The notes beneath the pieces were generated by a model. The model was not told the origin of the DNA. It saw nothing but the letters and a program-made list of their open reading frames with translations, and did not search any database. Source: Cerrena zonata (taxonomy: Eukaryota > Basidiomycota > Agaricomycetes > Polyporales > Cerrenaceae). From it: a stretch of 64,000 nt of DNA. Below, one piece after another: positions 13,069 through 24,566 of the stretch (positions are counted from its first letter, which is position 1; each line of letters opens with the position of its first letter). The stretch is taken from NCBI GenBank assembly GCA_038087015.1, contig JASBNA010000071.1, positions 124,001 to 188,000 of the forward strand. Reading direction: 5' to 3'. Both the position numbers and the translations under genes were made by a program.

Positions 13069-13614
13069 AGGACCCCCGGCAATCCGCCATAATGTTATAT
13101 TCCAGGTGCGGACGGATTTGGTCAGTTTCAACCCCTTATGTTATACTCTTTTAAGGACAGATTGGCCGAATTTTTAGCCGATGTTATATCCATCACACCG
13201 ACGAAAGTGCCTTAGGTGGTCGAAGGTCGTATCCCTCGAAGGACGGATTGAGAGGTATATTGAAGTTTCCAGCACTGTCCTTCGGAAATGTTCTCTCGTT
13301 ACTATCGGCTCTGCTAGTGATGTAACCCTCTATCCAATGATGAGTGGCCGACATGATTGGATTGACCGTGATAAGGCCCATATTGTCAGCAAGCCTTCCT
13401 ATGATGCGCCGGTTTTGAGGTTGTATCCCATAAAAAGGACGGATGAACCACACTGTTGAGCCTGTAGTCCAATATCGGACGGAAAGTGTGCCAAAATAAG
13501 GAGGTATACCCCAATTCGGACGTTTGGACGCCGAAACGTAGAGGACGGATTGCCCCAAAAATTGAGTTTTCGGAGTATAACATTGTAGTGAGTTGCCGGG
13601 GGTCCTCATAAACG
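13061..13614. repeat. 8-bp target-site duplication CATAAACG flanking the MITE
   Basis: CATAAACG occurs at 13061-13068 and again at 13607-13614, directly abutting both ends of the inverted-repeat element. An 8-bp duplication is typical of hAT and P superfamily insertion. Confidence 0.85.
13069..13606. mobile_element. Non-autonomous MITE, 538 bp, hAT-like
   Basis: Ends are inverted repeats: AGGACCCCCGGCAA is perfect for 14 bp, then about 8 divergent bases, then AATGTTATA(T/C)TCC again in inverted match. The interior carries no credible transposase but repeats two short motifs many times near both ends, GGACGGAT/GGACAGAT and ATGTTATA, resembling the subterminal transposase-binding repeats of hAT elements. 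It lies about 590 bp upstream of the ERG6 start. Autonomous partner not visible in this window. Confidence 0.85.
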
Positions 13615-13934
13615 GTTATCACGTACTGTGAGAGAACGAAGGTGAACCGATCGGTTGAGTCGTGCTTATGTTCTTTTGAATGCTTAACCATGCTTTGAAT
13701 GTCTTGAATATATGGTAGCATAGATCATACAATCCTGAAAAACTTTCACGTATACTCTCTGAGCCTCTACAATATCAGTCTCATTGGCCTCACAAATCAC
13801 TATTTGCTGGCGGCTCGACTCGGCTTGATTGGTTCAATACGCTCCAAAATTAAGCGGGACGAACGTCTAATGTGATTGGCTAGAAGGCGAAATGGCGCCA
13901 AAATTATTCGTTGCATGTCGTTCGACTATGTTGC

Positions 13935-14187
13935 TATAAAAACCCATTCGCTGTTTCGTACACCTCACGCTCCTTCCCTACCCACCTCCTTCTTTACTCT
14001 AACGTCGCTTTGGTGAGTTTGTTGTTTTTATGCTTGAGTATCTTTATGGTACTCGTGATGAACATATGCAACTACGCGACGTATTCGTACGGATGAGTGT
14101 AATTCCCTCGGGAACCATTCAAGTCTCTGAAACTTTAACGTCTTGCCCTTGACACGTCGACAATTCATACTAATCAATGTTCTATAG
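13935..14187 (+). promoter_or_regulatory. ERG6 core promoter and 5'-UTR intron
   Basis: TATAAAAA at 13935-13942 is followed by a CT-rich leader. A probable 5'-UTR intron runs from GTGAGT at 14013 to CTATAG at 14187, ending 8 bp before the ATG. Confidence 0.6.
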
Positions 14188-14195
14188 TCTTGAAA

Positions 14196-15422
14196 ATGGC
14201 CGCTACTACCAACGGAAAGACCGCCGATGGTCGGGAACTTAACCGAATGGCCAAGTACACTGAGTTCTGGGACAGCGAACTCAAGAAGGAAGGCGAAGAG
14301 CACACCAACAACCGTCTCGCTCACTACGTCGACGTAGTCAACGGTATGCCCAAGCAAAATTCTCTCCTGAGACAGAGGGGTTAGACGCTGACAACGCATC
14401 ATCTCGTTCCAGGTTACTACGACGCTGCGACCCTCATTTACGAGTACGCCTGGGCTGGATCGTTCCACTTCTCTCGTTTCTACAAGGGCGAAGGCTTTGT
14501 TGCCTCTCTTGCTCGCCATGAACATTATCTCGCCGCCCAGATGAACTTGCGTCCCGGGATGAGAGTGCTTGATGTCGGTTGTGGTGTGGGTGGACCCGCT
14601 CGTGAAATTTCACGCTTTGCGGACGTCAACATTGTCGGTCTCAACAACAACGAGTACCAGATCACTCGTGCGACCAAACACGTCAAGTGGGCCAAGTTGG
14701 ATGACAGGATCACCTTTGTCAAGGGTGACTTCATGAAGTTGTCTGAGCAGTTTGGCGAGAACTCGTTTGATGCTGGTATGTAACGTAATTTTTTCGGTAT
14801 CTCACGGGTCACTGATACAAACTTCACGCAGTGTATGCCATTGAGGCTACCGTCCACGCACCGTCCTGGGAAGGTGTCTATTCTGAGATCAAGAAGGTCC
14901 TCAAGCCCGGAGGAATTGTAAGTTGCTTCATTCGTATTCCTATAAACGTCTCTGACCCAATGTTTTCAGTTCGGTGTTTACGAATGGTGTATGACCGACC
15001 GATGGGACGCAGAAAACCCTGAACATCGCGAACTCGCCAAGCAAATCGAGTACGGCAACGGTATCCCCGAGATGCGACCTATCCAGAAGGCCCGTGAGGC
15101 GTTGAAGAACGTCGGATTCGAGATCATCCACGAAGAAGATCTTGCTGAGCGTGACGATGACATCCCATGGTACTACCCTCTCGAAGGTGACCTGTTCAAA
15201 GCGCAGACTGCTTGGGATCTGTTCATGTGCTGGAGAACGAGCGCGAGCGGCAAGTTCGTCACTCACTACGGTCTGTGGGCGTTGGAGAAGCTGCACCTGG
15301 TTCCGTCAGGTACATTCAATGTCTGCGAGTCGTTGAAGGTTGCTGGTGACTCGATCACGGAGGGTGGAAAGCAGAAGTTGTTCACTCCGATGTATCTTGT
15401 TGTCAGCAAGAAACCTGAGTAG
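14196..15422 (+). CDS. ERG6: Sterol 24-C-methyltransferase
   Basis: SAM-dependent methylation of zymosterol at C-24 to give fecosterol in the ergosterol pathway, at ER or lipid droplets. Motifs: early [19 protein letters not shown] (the sterol-binding YEYGWG region), SAM motif [27 protein letters not shown] (motif post I), IEATVHAP, and KPGGI/FGVYEW. The C-terminal sterol methyltransferase domain follows, ending YLVVSKKPE with TAG at 15420-15422. Introns interrupt after DVVN, after DAG and after PGGI. ATG 14196 follows the 5'-UTR intron and gives the usual N-terminus (MAATTNGKT). It appears intact and is probably essential or near-essential housekeeping. Confidence 0.95.
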
Positions 15423-16604
15423 ATGTGCTCGTTTCTCTTTGGTCTTCTCGTCCTTTGGGATTTTTGTTTTTGGTCATGCTATACTCTCGATAAAGTACCG
15501 TAGTTGATACCCCTCGTAATATGACTTTGCTCTTGGATAATGGTTAACGTTATGGGTGTGAAGGCCGCTGAAATGTATCATTACAAACATTCTATCGCGG
15601 AAATATTGTATACGCAGAATTTCTCACCAAACCATCGCCAACTTGAATGTTGGTTCCTCGATATTGGTTTAACGCGGGTTTAGCGACTCCATAGTAAAGT
15701 CACCTAACACACGACTCGCATTTGAGAAACACCGACGATGGAATGGGTGCCGGTGCTTCTTGGAGGTGAGTTTTAGGCTCGCGTGCCGCATGATCAGGAG
15801 TCTTAGATCCCGCTAGTCCTACGTCCGCCACCGCACATTTTTCTAACAGAATCAAGGATCTTCGCCTCCATACCAAAACTATCGATTGTTGTGATCCACG
15901 TGTACCTCGAGTTAAGGTTCATCAAGATGTACACTTCGGACTAGACGAGGACCAGACATGGGCACATTTTCCAAGTCTTCCTGGGAATATGTCATTCTCC
16001 AACGTCTACTACAGCGTTCAACATGGTATCAGTCGGAGGAAGACCGTTGTCCACGGGGCGCCATGCCCCATAGAAATCATTCTGAACGCTCTAGCATTGC
16101 ATGACTTCAAGTTATGCGTGTCAATACATAGGTGCAAAGTGAGACCCGGCGTCCTCAGGTTCTGTATCACGCGATGGTTGTATGGCCTGAGGCGTAAAGG
16201 CGATGCTTAGGTACGTAACTTAGAAAGAAGTATCATAGATATTTGGCAACCTGACTGCCGCCTCTCGTGAAGATATACAGCCTCGTTGATTCGTTGATAT
16301 CGATATCCCGACCTGCTATAAGTTGCCGGTGATTTCTATCGAGGTCTGACAGAACTTCGGACGTCGCGTTGCGGATTACACCCTTGTGCACCTTTTCACT
16401 GTTACTGAGATTGTGAATACAGAACTATCGGCGAATACTTTCCTCCTGGGCCTTCTGTCACCAACTGTCACTTTCTGTTGGATCAGTTGCAGTTGTATAT
16501 CACTTACTCGCTGTCACCTCTGACCCAGGCTCCAGTTATAAAAGAAGGTTCTCGATAGTACCCAAAGATTCCATTTCCCCCCTGTCTACCAGAAACGAGA
16601 AACA
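15423..16604. other. Intergenic; promoter of the P450 fusion gene
   Basis: The ERG6 3' flank, then about 1 kb with no supported gene. A TATA box (TTATAAAAG, 16536-16544) lies about 65 bp before the next ATG. Confidence 0.6.
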
Positions 16605-19600
16605 ATGACGACTCCAATCCCATCACCACCCTCGATCCCCTTCTTGGGACATGCAGCACACATGGATCGAGAGATCCCATTTCGATCATTCCAGTTGTTA
16701 GCAGATCAATACGGAGAAATCTACAGATTGAACATCTTGAGTATGTCCCATGTATGCGTATGTCTCACTTCAAATCAAAGTAACATCCCCATCAGCGAGG
16801 AAAGCGATTGTAGTCAACTCTTACGATCTTGTCAATGAACTTTCGGATGATTCCAAGTTCTACAAAACTGTGCCTGCTACATTGCAAGAGGTACGACGAG
16901 CATTGGGTGATGGTCTATTCACGGTAAGTACATGACTATATGCGCCTAAAGGATACAGAAATCTATATCCCCTCTTGTAGGCTTTCAAGGAGGAACCTAA
17001 CTGGGGCATCGCACGTACGTGGAAGAGTTGTTTTGAATTACAGACGAACACTGATTCATACGTACATTATATTCAGATCGACTTCTCATGCCAACATTCG
17101 GAACTCTTCCTGTCCGTGACATGTTTGACGATATGTTGGATATCGCAGAGCAACTTATACTCAAATGGGAAAGGTACGCTATCCCTCACCGTATGCTACG
17201 CCCAGAACTCATCTTTTGGAAGATTCGGACCAACGTACACCGTCGATCCCGCCGAGGACTTTACGCGCCTTACATTCGACACCATTGCTCTCACAGCAAT
17301 GACGTACCGCTTCAATGCGTTCTATAGTGTATGTCTCAGTTAGCATCGTCTGTGCAGTTCAAGACCTGAATGACGTATGTTTTTAGGAAACTGCTCACCC
17401 ATTCACACAAGCGATGGGCGACTTTTTAGCTGAAGCTGCAGTTCGTGTCAATAGGCCTTCCGTTGTTCAGGCTTTGATGCGAGGAACCAATGCCAAATAC
17501 GAGCAAGACATCAAGACGATGGCCGATCTAGCTGATGAGAGTGAGTATTCTGACCTTATCTTTCAACATCTACATCAGCAACTCATATTTCTGACTTGAT
17601 CAAGTCATCGCTGAACGCAAGAAGAACCCAATAGACAAGCCCGACCTCTTGAATCGAATGTTATACCATGCTGATCCTAAGACGGGAGAAAAGTTGACCG
17701 ATGACAACATCAGGTATAATGTGAGTGTTGGGTAGCTTCTGTTTCGCTTCAAATGGTGTCTTATCGTATTCATGTTCTCAGCTATTGACCTTCCTCGTGG
17801 CTGGTCACGAAACCACGTCTGGTATGTCGTTACCTCGAGTTGTAATCTTCTCATTATTAAGGCAAACATCCAGGAACCCTCACATTTGCATTGTATCACA
17901 TTGTCAAGAACCCTGAGGTCTTGAGAAAGCTTCGTGAGGAAGTAGATGAGGTCCTAGGCGACGAAACGATAACCCGGAATGACCTAGGTCGACTCAAGTA
18001 CAATCAAGGTACAATACTTTCCCCTACATCTCATGATGCCGATATAGACTCGAACCCTTCGTAGCTGTGATCCGTGAAACACTACGATTGAATCCTCCAG
18101 CTTCATTCCGAACAGTTGCCCCATTGGAAGACTGTGTTATTGGAGGTGGAAAATACTTTGTCGAAAAGGACGTTAGTATTGTTATCAATTCGTGGAAGAT
18201 GCAATGTGACCCTAAGGTTTGGGGTGAGGATGTAAGTGTCTATCCTGCTCGAAAGTATCTTCTATTAATTGATCTATTTAACTAGGCTCTTCTTTTCAAA
18301 CCTGAGCGAATGATGGACGGAAAGTTCGAACAGTACCCGGTGAGTACACGGACAACTAAAATATAACAAACCCATTTATTTCGCATTCTAGCCCAATGCA
18401 TGGCAACCCTTCGGCTATGGTTCACGAGGATGTATTGTAAGTATCTATGTTTCCTTTACTCCTTTAGTATTAACGTCGTGTCAGGGCCGAGCATTGGCGA
18501 TCCAAGAAGCCCAAATCTGCCTCGCTTGCATCATCCAAAAATTCGACTTCGTGATGAAAGACCCTTCATACGAACTCAAACTCAAACAAACCATGACCGT
18601 CAAACCCAAGGACTTCTACATCCACGCCGTCCCGCGTACCGACAAAATCAAACGAGTCCCCCGACCTGTACCGAAGCGCACCGCATCGCAGGTAGCACCG
18701 GCTGTACCACAAGCTACGACGGTCCCGAGTTCTAGTCTACCGGAGAACGCACCTCCGTTGTATGTTTTGTATGGATCAAATTCTGGCTCGTCGGAGGGTT
18801 TCGCTCAGCGTGTAGCTTCGGATGCAGCAAGATATGGTAGGTTATGTGTCCCATGCATCCGTTTACTCGTCCTTTTCTCATCAACACGCTAGGATTCCGT
18901 GCTAGTTTTGCTACCCTCGACTCGGCGGTCAATGATTTACCAACTGATGGTCCCATCGTGATCGTAACAGCTTCGTTTGAAGGTTAGTTTCCTCTAATCT
19001 AATAATCGACTCTAACTCATTATTTAACGTCTAATACAGGCGAACCAGCAGACAATGCTGCTCACTTTGTAAATTGGCTTGTCAACTTGCATGATCAGAA
19101 GCTCGTCAATGTTCGATATGCAGTCTTTGGCTGTGGGAATAGAGACTGGGCCCGTACCTACCAGAAGATCCCAAGGCTTATTGACGAGACCCTTGAACAA
19201 CGTGGTGCACAACGTCTAGTCTCTCGCGGTGAAGGAGATGCATCATCGTTCGAATTTTTCTCCTCGTTCGATGATTGGTGTCAAAACCTATGGAAGATAC
19301 TCCCCGAGGTAGGTTGAGGGAATAAATGATACAGTAGCATACTCATGGATGAACTCTATTCGCACAGGAATATCATACGACTATTAATGAGGGTCAAGCT
19401 ACGTCCGGTATCGAGATCAAAGAACTCGATGCCGGTACTTCCAGAGCGACTGCATTGCGACAGCCAGACACTGCACTTGGTACAGTACTCGAGAATAAGG
19501 TACTCACAGCCTCGGGAGCGGCGACAAAGAGGCATATTGGTGGGCGATTTACATATTACTTAAGAGTCCAATATTTACTCTTTCCTTCTATTAGTCATTG

Positions 19601-20911
19601 AGCTGCCAGAAAATGCGCTCTACAGGCCTGGGGACTATCTCGCCATGTGAGTGTAATAGTTTAGTCTTATATCTATGAATTAAACTAATCTCAAAATAGT
19701 TTGCCCACGAATCCCCTTCGAAGTGTGCAAAGAGCAATTGCACGATTCGGACTCTCGCCAGAACAACAGGTTCGTCCTGAGAATTTGACCCATATCTCTT
19801 AAATCTAACCTTTTCATAAGATCACCTTGTCGTCCGTTGGACCAACATCGTTGCCCACTGACACACCAATCACTGTGTCCAGCCTTTTAAGCGGTTATGT
19901 CGAGTTGTCACAACCCGCTACCACAAGGGATCTCCACACCCTCTCACAAGTCGAAAGTAGCGAGTCGACAAAGCAAGCCCTACAAGAATCAATTGACTCA
20001 TACGAAAAGGTGCAAGCACAAAGACTCTCCGTCCTGGATCTTCTCGAGGATCACGCCGACATCAAACTTTCGTTTGGCGTCTTCCTGTCTATGCTTCCTT
20101 CCATGCGTCTTCGACAATATTCAATCTCATCTTCACCACTCTGGAACCCTACTCAAGTATCTCTCACCGTTAGCATTATCGAAGCACCTTCCATCTCGGG
20201 TCGCAAAGAACCTTTCCTTGGGGTCGCGTCTACATACATCGCTGGTTTGTGTCCGGGAACGAAAGTCCAGGTCTCCGTACGCAGCGCATCTGCAGCGTTC
20301 CACCCTCCAGCTGATCCCATGATACCTATGGTCATGTTTTGTGCTGGGACCGGCCTTGCTCCTATGCGAGGATTCCTCCAAGATCGAGCGTACCAGAAAA
20401 AGGCTGGAAGAGAGGTTGCAAAGTCATTGTTGTTCTTTGGATGCCGAAACCCCGGGGAAGACTACTTGTATTCCGAGTCTGATCTCAAGGAATGGATCGA
20501 AGCGGGAGTGGTAGATGTTCGCCCTGCTTTCTCCAGAAGTCCTGAATCTTCGTCGGACTGCAAGTATGTTCAAGAGTGAGTGCTGGATATTTATTAGCCG
20601 TTAACAGCATCATTGATCACCGGAATCCAGCCGCGTTTGGCAGGATCGTAAAGATGTGATAGAGATATTCGACAACGGAGCCAAGGTCAGCGACTCCGGA
20701 GTTATCTTCCTCTGTAATACTGCTAACATCTACTTCTTTCCTTGCGCTACTTCAGTGTTACACATGTGGCTCTCGTAAAGTCGCAGAGGGGGTCAGAGAG
20801 GTTCTCACCAAGATCATAAAAGAAAAAGACAATCTTGAGGACGAGAAGGCGGCGGCACTATTCCATAGAGCTGTTGAAGCCTCACGATACGCAACTGATA
20901 TCTTCGACTAG
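16605..20911 (+). CDS. Self-sufficient P450:NADPH-P450 reductase fusion (CYP505/P450foxy type)
   Basis: Single polypeptide able to hydroxylate fatty acids at subterminal carbons with NADPH. Order: P450 domain from SIPFLGHAAHMDREIPFRSF, helix I LVAGHETTSG, ExxR in IRETLRLNPPASFRTV, and heme loop FGYGSRGCIGRALAIQE with the Cys ligand. A Pro/Lys linker follows, then a flavodoxin FMN domain (VLYGSNSGSSEGFA; VFGCGNRDWARTYQ), a FAD domain (MRLRQYSISSSPLW, the RxYS motif), an NADPH site (FCAGTGLAPMRGF; FFGCRNPGEDYLY) and a C-terminal end at TAG 20909-20911. About 20 short introns; every domain reads in frame across them. No missing catalytic residue seen. ATG 16605 lies downstream of the TATA box. 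Chain-length preference cannot be read from sequence. Confidence 0.93.
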
Positions 20912-21569
20912 AAAAAACTGTTGGAGACAGAGCAATTATATATGCTAATCACGCATCAACCCTTTAGCGGAGAAGTCCTTGTAGACTTTAGCTTGTGTGT
21001 AGTCGTCGAAGTGCGCCATCCATCGGATTCGTCATCGTAACCTTACAGCATACAACCCTACCATTAGCAGATGTAATCGTTGAAAAAATCAAATCTCTCG
21101 TCTATGAATCCTTGTCTGTCGGTTCATGGCACAAACTTCACGATCTTGTCACAATCCGGCGTCCTCACTCGCTCACTCCATCACTGGGGACAAAACTCAA
21201 CATCGAGTGACCGCCAGTACTGTTGTGGCTCCATCAACATTCCATTATAATGACAACACAACCTATGAGGCATATATGTTTGGAATAGGGAGTGACTTCA
21301 TTTTATTGACGCTATTCTTCATTGATACTTACTACTATCCTTATCAAGAAAGGAAAGCTGAAATTAACACTCAAGCTTTACTTTCAATCAGCACCCAATC
21401 ATTATACAACCGAAGTGGTCTACCGTTGACTGCGACGCACTTTTGGCTAACAAGGGGAACAAAAACGTTGATAATTCATAATTGCTCTGTGCCAGTTCAC
21501 GCATTATATACATTAGGTATGACATCCCATTTGTAGGATTATCAGTACCAGAACGAACTCGTTTGGGAT
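20912..21569. other. Intergenic between convergent genes
   Basis: 3' flanks of the P450 fusion and of GYxVS copy B. A 136-codon ORF at 21126-21536 has no domain or homology I recognise. No supported gene. Confidence 0.55.
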
Positions 21570-22315
21570 TTATTGCTCCTCCGGCTCAGTATCACTAGGA
21601 GGAATCTCGGCATGGCCGTCGTTTATTTCAATTTGTGAGCGCCACTCCTCCACATGCTTGCGGACATCCTACAGAAGTTTGAAGTCAGTATGAGCAATGA
21701 TCACCCGACAGAATGTCTCACCCTTGGGTCGTCCACAACCTCAAACGGTCTCCTCTTCACTATCTTGCTTGATGGATGTCGTGTCCAAGGCTGATACTCT
21801 GCTACGACTTTCCCCTTATATAGCCAAAACCACTGAGGGTCTTCTGGCATGCGGAATAGCTCCTTCAGCTCCTTTGCATGCTTAGGGTTACATAGTGCAT
21901 CCTTGGCCGTGTCATAGTCTGTATTGTTGCATGCCCCTAAAAGTTTCCATCCGCTAGGTTCATGGTTGTTGACATCGAGGAGCACAGAGATATATTCGCC
22001 GCTCTCCGTCTTCCTAAGGCTCATATAGCCCTGAGAATCCTTTGCGACTGTGTCGAGCTCCCATATATAGTCACCTATGTCGCGACATTTCTTGAGCAAG
22101 AGGTGCCTGAATTTGGATAGAGTTGAGCCGCATCCAGGTGTGTCCTCGGGCCGGTGTATGATTCTTTCATATTGCAAGAGCCATTGCCCACTGACGCAGT
22201 AACCATAGACCATTGGGCAGATACGAGGATCGTCGGATCGCAAGGGTGGACAGAGGGGGTGCCTCTCTTCAGCAGGTTCTGGAGACGACTCCATTTGTTG
22301 GTTCGCAATCTCCAT
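21570..22315 (-). CDS. GYxVS-family orphan protein, copy B
   Basis: Near-identical inverted copy of the gene at 5029-5726. The intron at 21669-21721 sits at the same place, and exon 2 reads DVRKHVEEWRSQIEIND.. before ending EPEEQ with TAA at 21570. ATG 22315 (MEIANQQMESS) is used because it is the first in-frame Met; ATG 22294 matches the start of copy A. An acceptor-like CTCAG lies upstream, so a further 5' exon is possible. Unlike copy A it has a plausible core promoter: TATATAAAG on the minus strand at about 22504-22512. Differences from copy A are a handful of substitutions plus a divergent last exon tail. Function unknown; no membrane or secretion signal. Confidence 0.75.
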
Positions 22316-23097
22316 GGATAGGTTGGATGTCCTGAGGTGTAAATCAATCAATGTCTGAATATAACGGATGGAATGATGACCAACATTGAAGAAAATGTAA
22401 TGAATATGAATATAGTTGTTATCAAGAAGTTAGGAGTGGCTTGTTCAAAGGATTTGTGAACTTGAAGCAAACCTTTAAGTAAGCTTGAGAGGCTAGAACC
22501 CGGCTTTATATACTGACCTGGGGCCAAGCCGCTCGTCACTGTCAGAGATGCCGGTCATTTTTCCTATTGTCCCGATGACGCTTCTGATGGACCGTATTGT
22601 TACGCAATTGCAATCGGTAGATCTCAGAATCTGCCGGAATTCTGTTTCAAAACTGAGAGCTATTGTTGCACTGACGCAGTCAGGGACTCAGGCCGCAGGG
22701 TGCAATCTCAAACTTCTGGGCTCAACCATCAAAAACGGCATACTTAGTCCCTGTTCTATAAATGGTTAGATTGGAGTCTCATTTTGTGATATCGAAATTT
22801 CGTCGTATGCTTCTTCGACTTTTCATACAGTATAGTTTTCTGTCCCAGAATCGAGTAGAGCACAATCTCCGCTGTGATTGTTCGAGAAGACAGAATGGAA
22901 CATTGGAAGATGCGCCTCATCTAGATCATTCGTACTGCGATCTTATTGTTCACCCAAGCATTCTCACCGTCGAATTCAACTTCTCCTGAAATATTTTGAA
23001 TACAGTTCACGGCGGTTTGAGTATATAAGGGGCACCAATCTATATCTATCTATACATCATTCCCTTACTCTCGGGCCCCCTATCAATATCCTTCATC
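22316..23097. promoter_or_regulatory. Divergent promoter region
   Basis: Shared upstream region of copy B (minus) and the gene at 23098 (plus). Two TATA boxes point outward: CTTTATATA at 22504-22512 (reads TATATAAAG on minus) and TATATAAGG at 23022-23030, about 68 bp before ATG 23098. Confidence 0.6.
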
Positions 23098-24566
23098 ATG
23101 GCTGAGATGTACCCTCAGACGGATTTTACGCCACCAATCCCGAAGAAAAATACCGAGGACCTTAAGCTGCAACTTAGTCTCCAACTAGCTGAAGACCACA
23201 ACCTACACAATCGGGAGAGTTGGTGGTATGGACATTCCAATCAGCTCCAAACCCGTTTGTCGAGCGCACATTCCTGTACGATTGTCAACCCGCAATGCTC
23301 CGTTGTTGTAAAAGGATTTCAAGAAAAGCTCATAGAAAGGGACAACCAGCGCCGGGGGATCACCGACTGCGACCTGGAGGTGAAGAAGTCGGATAGAGAG
23401 TCACAATTCACAGTAATTCCGGACAGCATCGTTTTGCGCTGGGATGATAAGAAAGTGAGCGCTATTGCCATGACCGAGGACAAACGCGCAATCGACACCA
23501 AGCCAGGTTCCGTAACCTTTAATAGAGATTTGGTCAACGAATTGTTATCTGCACAAGAGGAGGTGGCGCGAAACGCGAGTTTCCTCTTCTTTAAGTTTTG
23601 GGGGCAGCAGGATGTTATCGTTCTGACCGTCCGAGTTGGACTATATTGGCAATATAACATCTTGCCAAAGAAGAACAGTGATTCCTTGGCGACCTCCATG
23701 TTGCGATTGGGCATGGCGAAAATGGCCCTCAGACAAAAGAAGAAATTGACCCTACGTGAAGACGACGCTGGTGACAGTGATATTGATGAAGATAAGCAAG
23801 ATATCTCCGGGACATATACAGATAACGACTCCGACTCGGAGTTGGACAAACGAGATGATCACGATACTCATCAAGAGGACATATTTCCCAAGGACGATCA
23901 TACTTCTACCACGAGTAGCGTTAACTATCAATTAGAATTGATAAACGAGGAGTATGAGCATCAGTGGGGTGCAGCCCCTGCAGCGAACGAAGTCGATCGC
24001 AACAGGAATCTATACAACCATTACTCCCAAGCGAACGAAGTTGAGATCCTAACGACGCCGTATGGAACATATGAAGAGATCAAGAACGCAGCCGCTAATA
24101 ATATTGGATCTTGGTCAGATATCTTTATCTACGGGACACCGTGTTCTAACCAACAGTTATGGTTCTTACATGGGGTCTATGATTATCTTGGGAGAAAGAA
24201 AGAGAACCTTCTCCTGAGAAATCAGAAATTGGACCGAAACCATGCTATGTGAGTATTTTGAGATTATACGTAGCGTGCATAGAGACTGATACTTCCTTGT
24301 CATCGATTAGGTTCACCTGGATCTTTAGTCCTGCGAGGACCTCTCCACTAGCCGTAGATCCGGCCCATAGCCCAACAACGCCCACTGTCCCGCTGGCAGC
24401 CTTCAGGACCCCACCTCCAGCTCAGTCGAACTTGGACGCACTGGGATCACCGTTGACACCACTATCACTACTACCAAGTCCGGTACAATCTAGGCATAGT
24501 CTCTATCACGCAGCTCCTGAAATTAGCCCTAAGAGGCTACGAGTTACCAAAAAAGCCCGAAAATGA
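23098..24566 (+). CDS. Orphan protein with possible PD-(D/E)XK nuclease-like core
   Basis: About 470 residues in two exons; the GTGAGT intron starting within the Met codon at 24250 restores the frame into a Pro/Ser-rich tail ending KRLRVTKKARK. ATG 23098 follows a TATA box. Residues about 120-190 contain IPDSIVLRWDDKK, then a hydrophobic strand and TEDK, then a helix with QEEVARN. This order (D, hydrophobic-E-x-K, later Q) resembles the catalytic core of PD-(D/E)XK nucleases seen in many fungal orphan proteins. That reading is inference; no family match could be run. Residues about 225-275 are strongly acidic (DDAGDSDIDEDKQ; DNDSDSELDKRDDHD). The basic C-terminus could be a nuclear signal. 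Confidence 0.6.
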
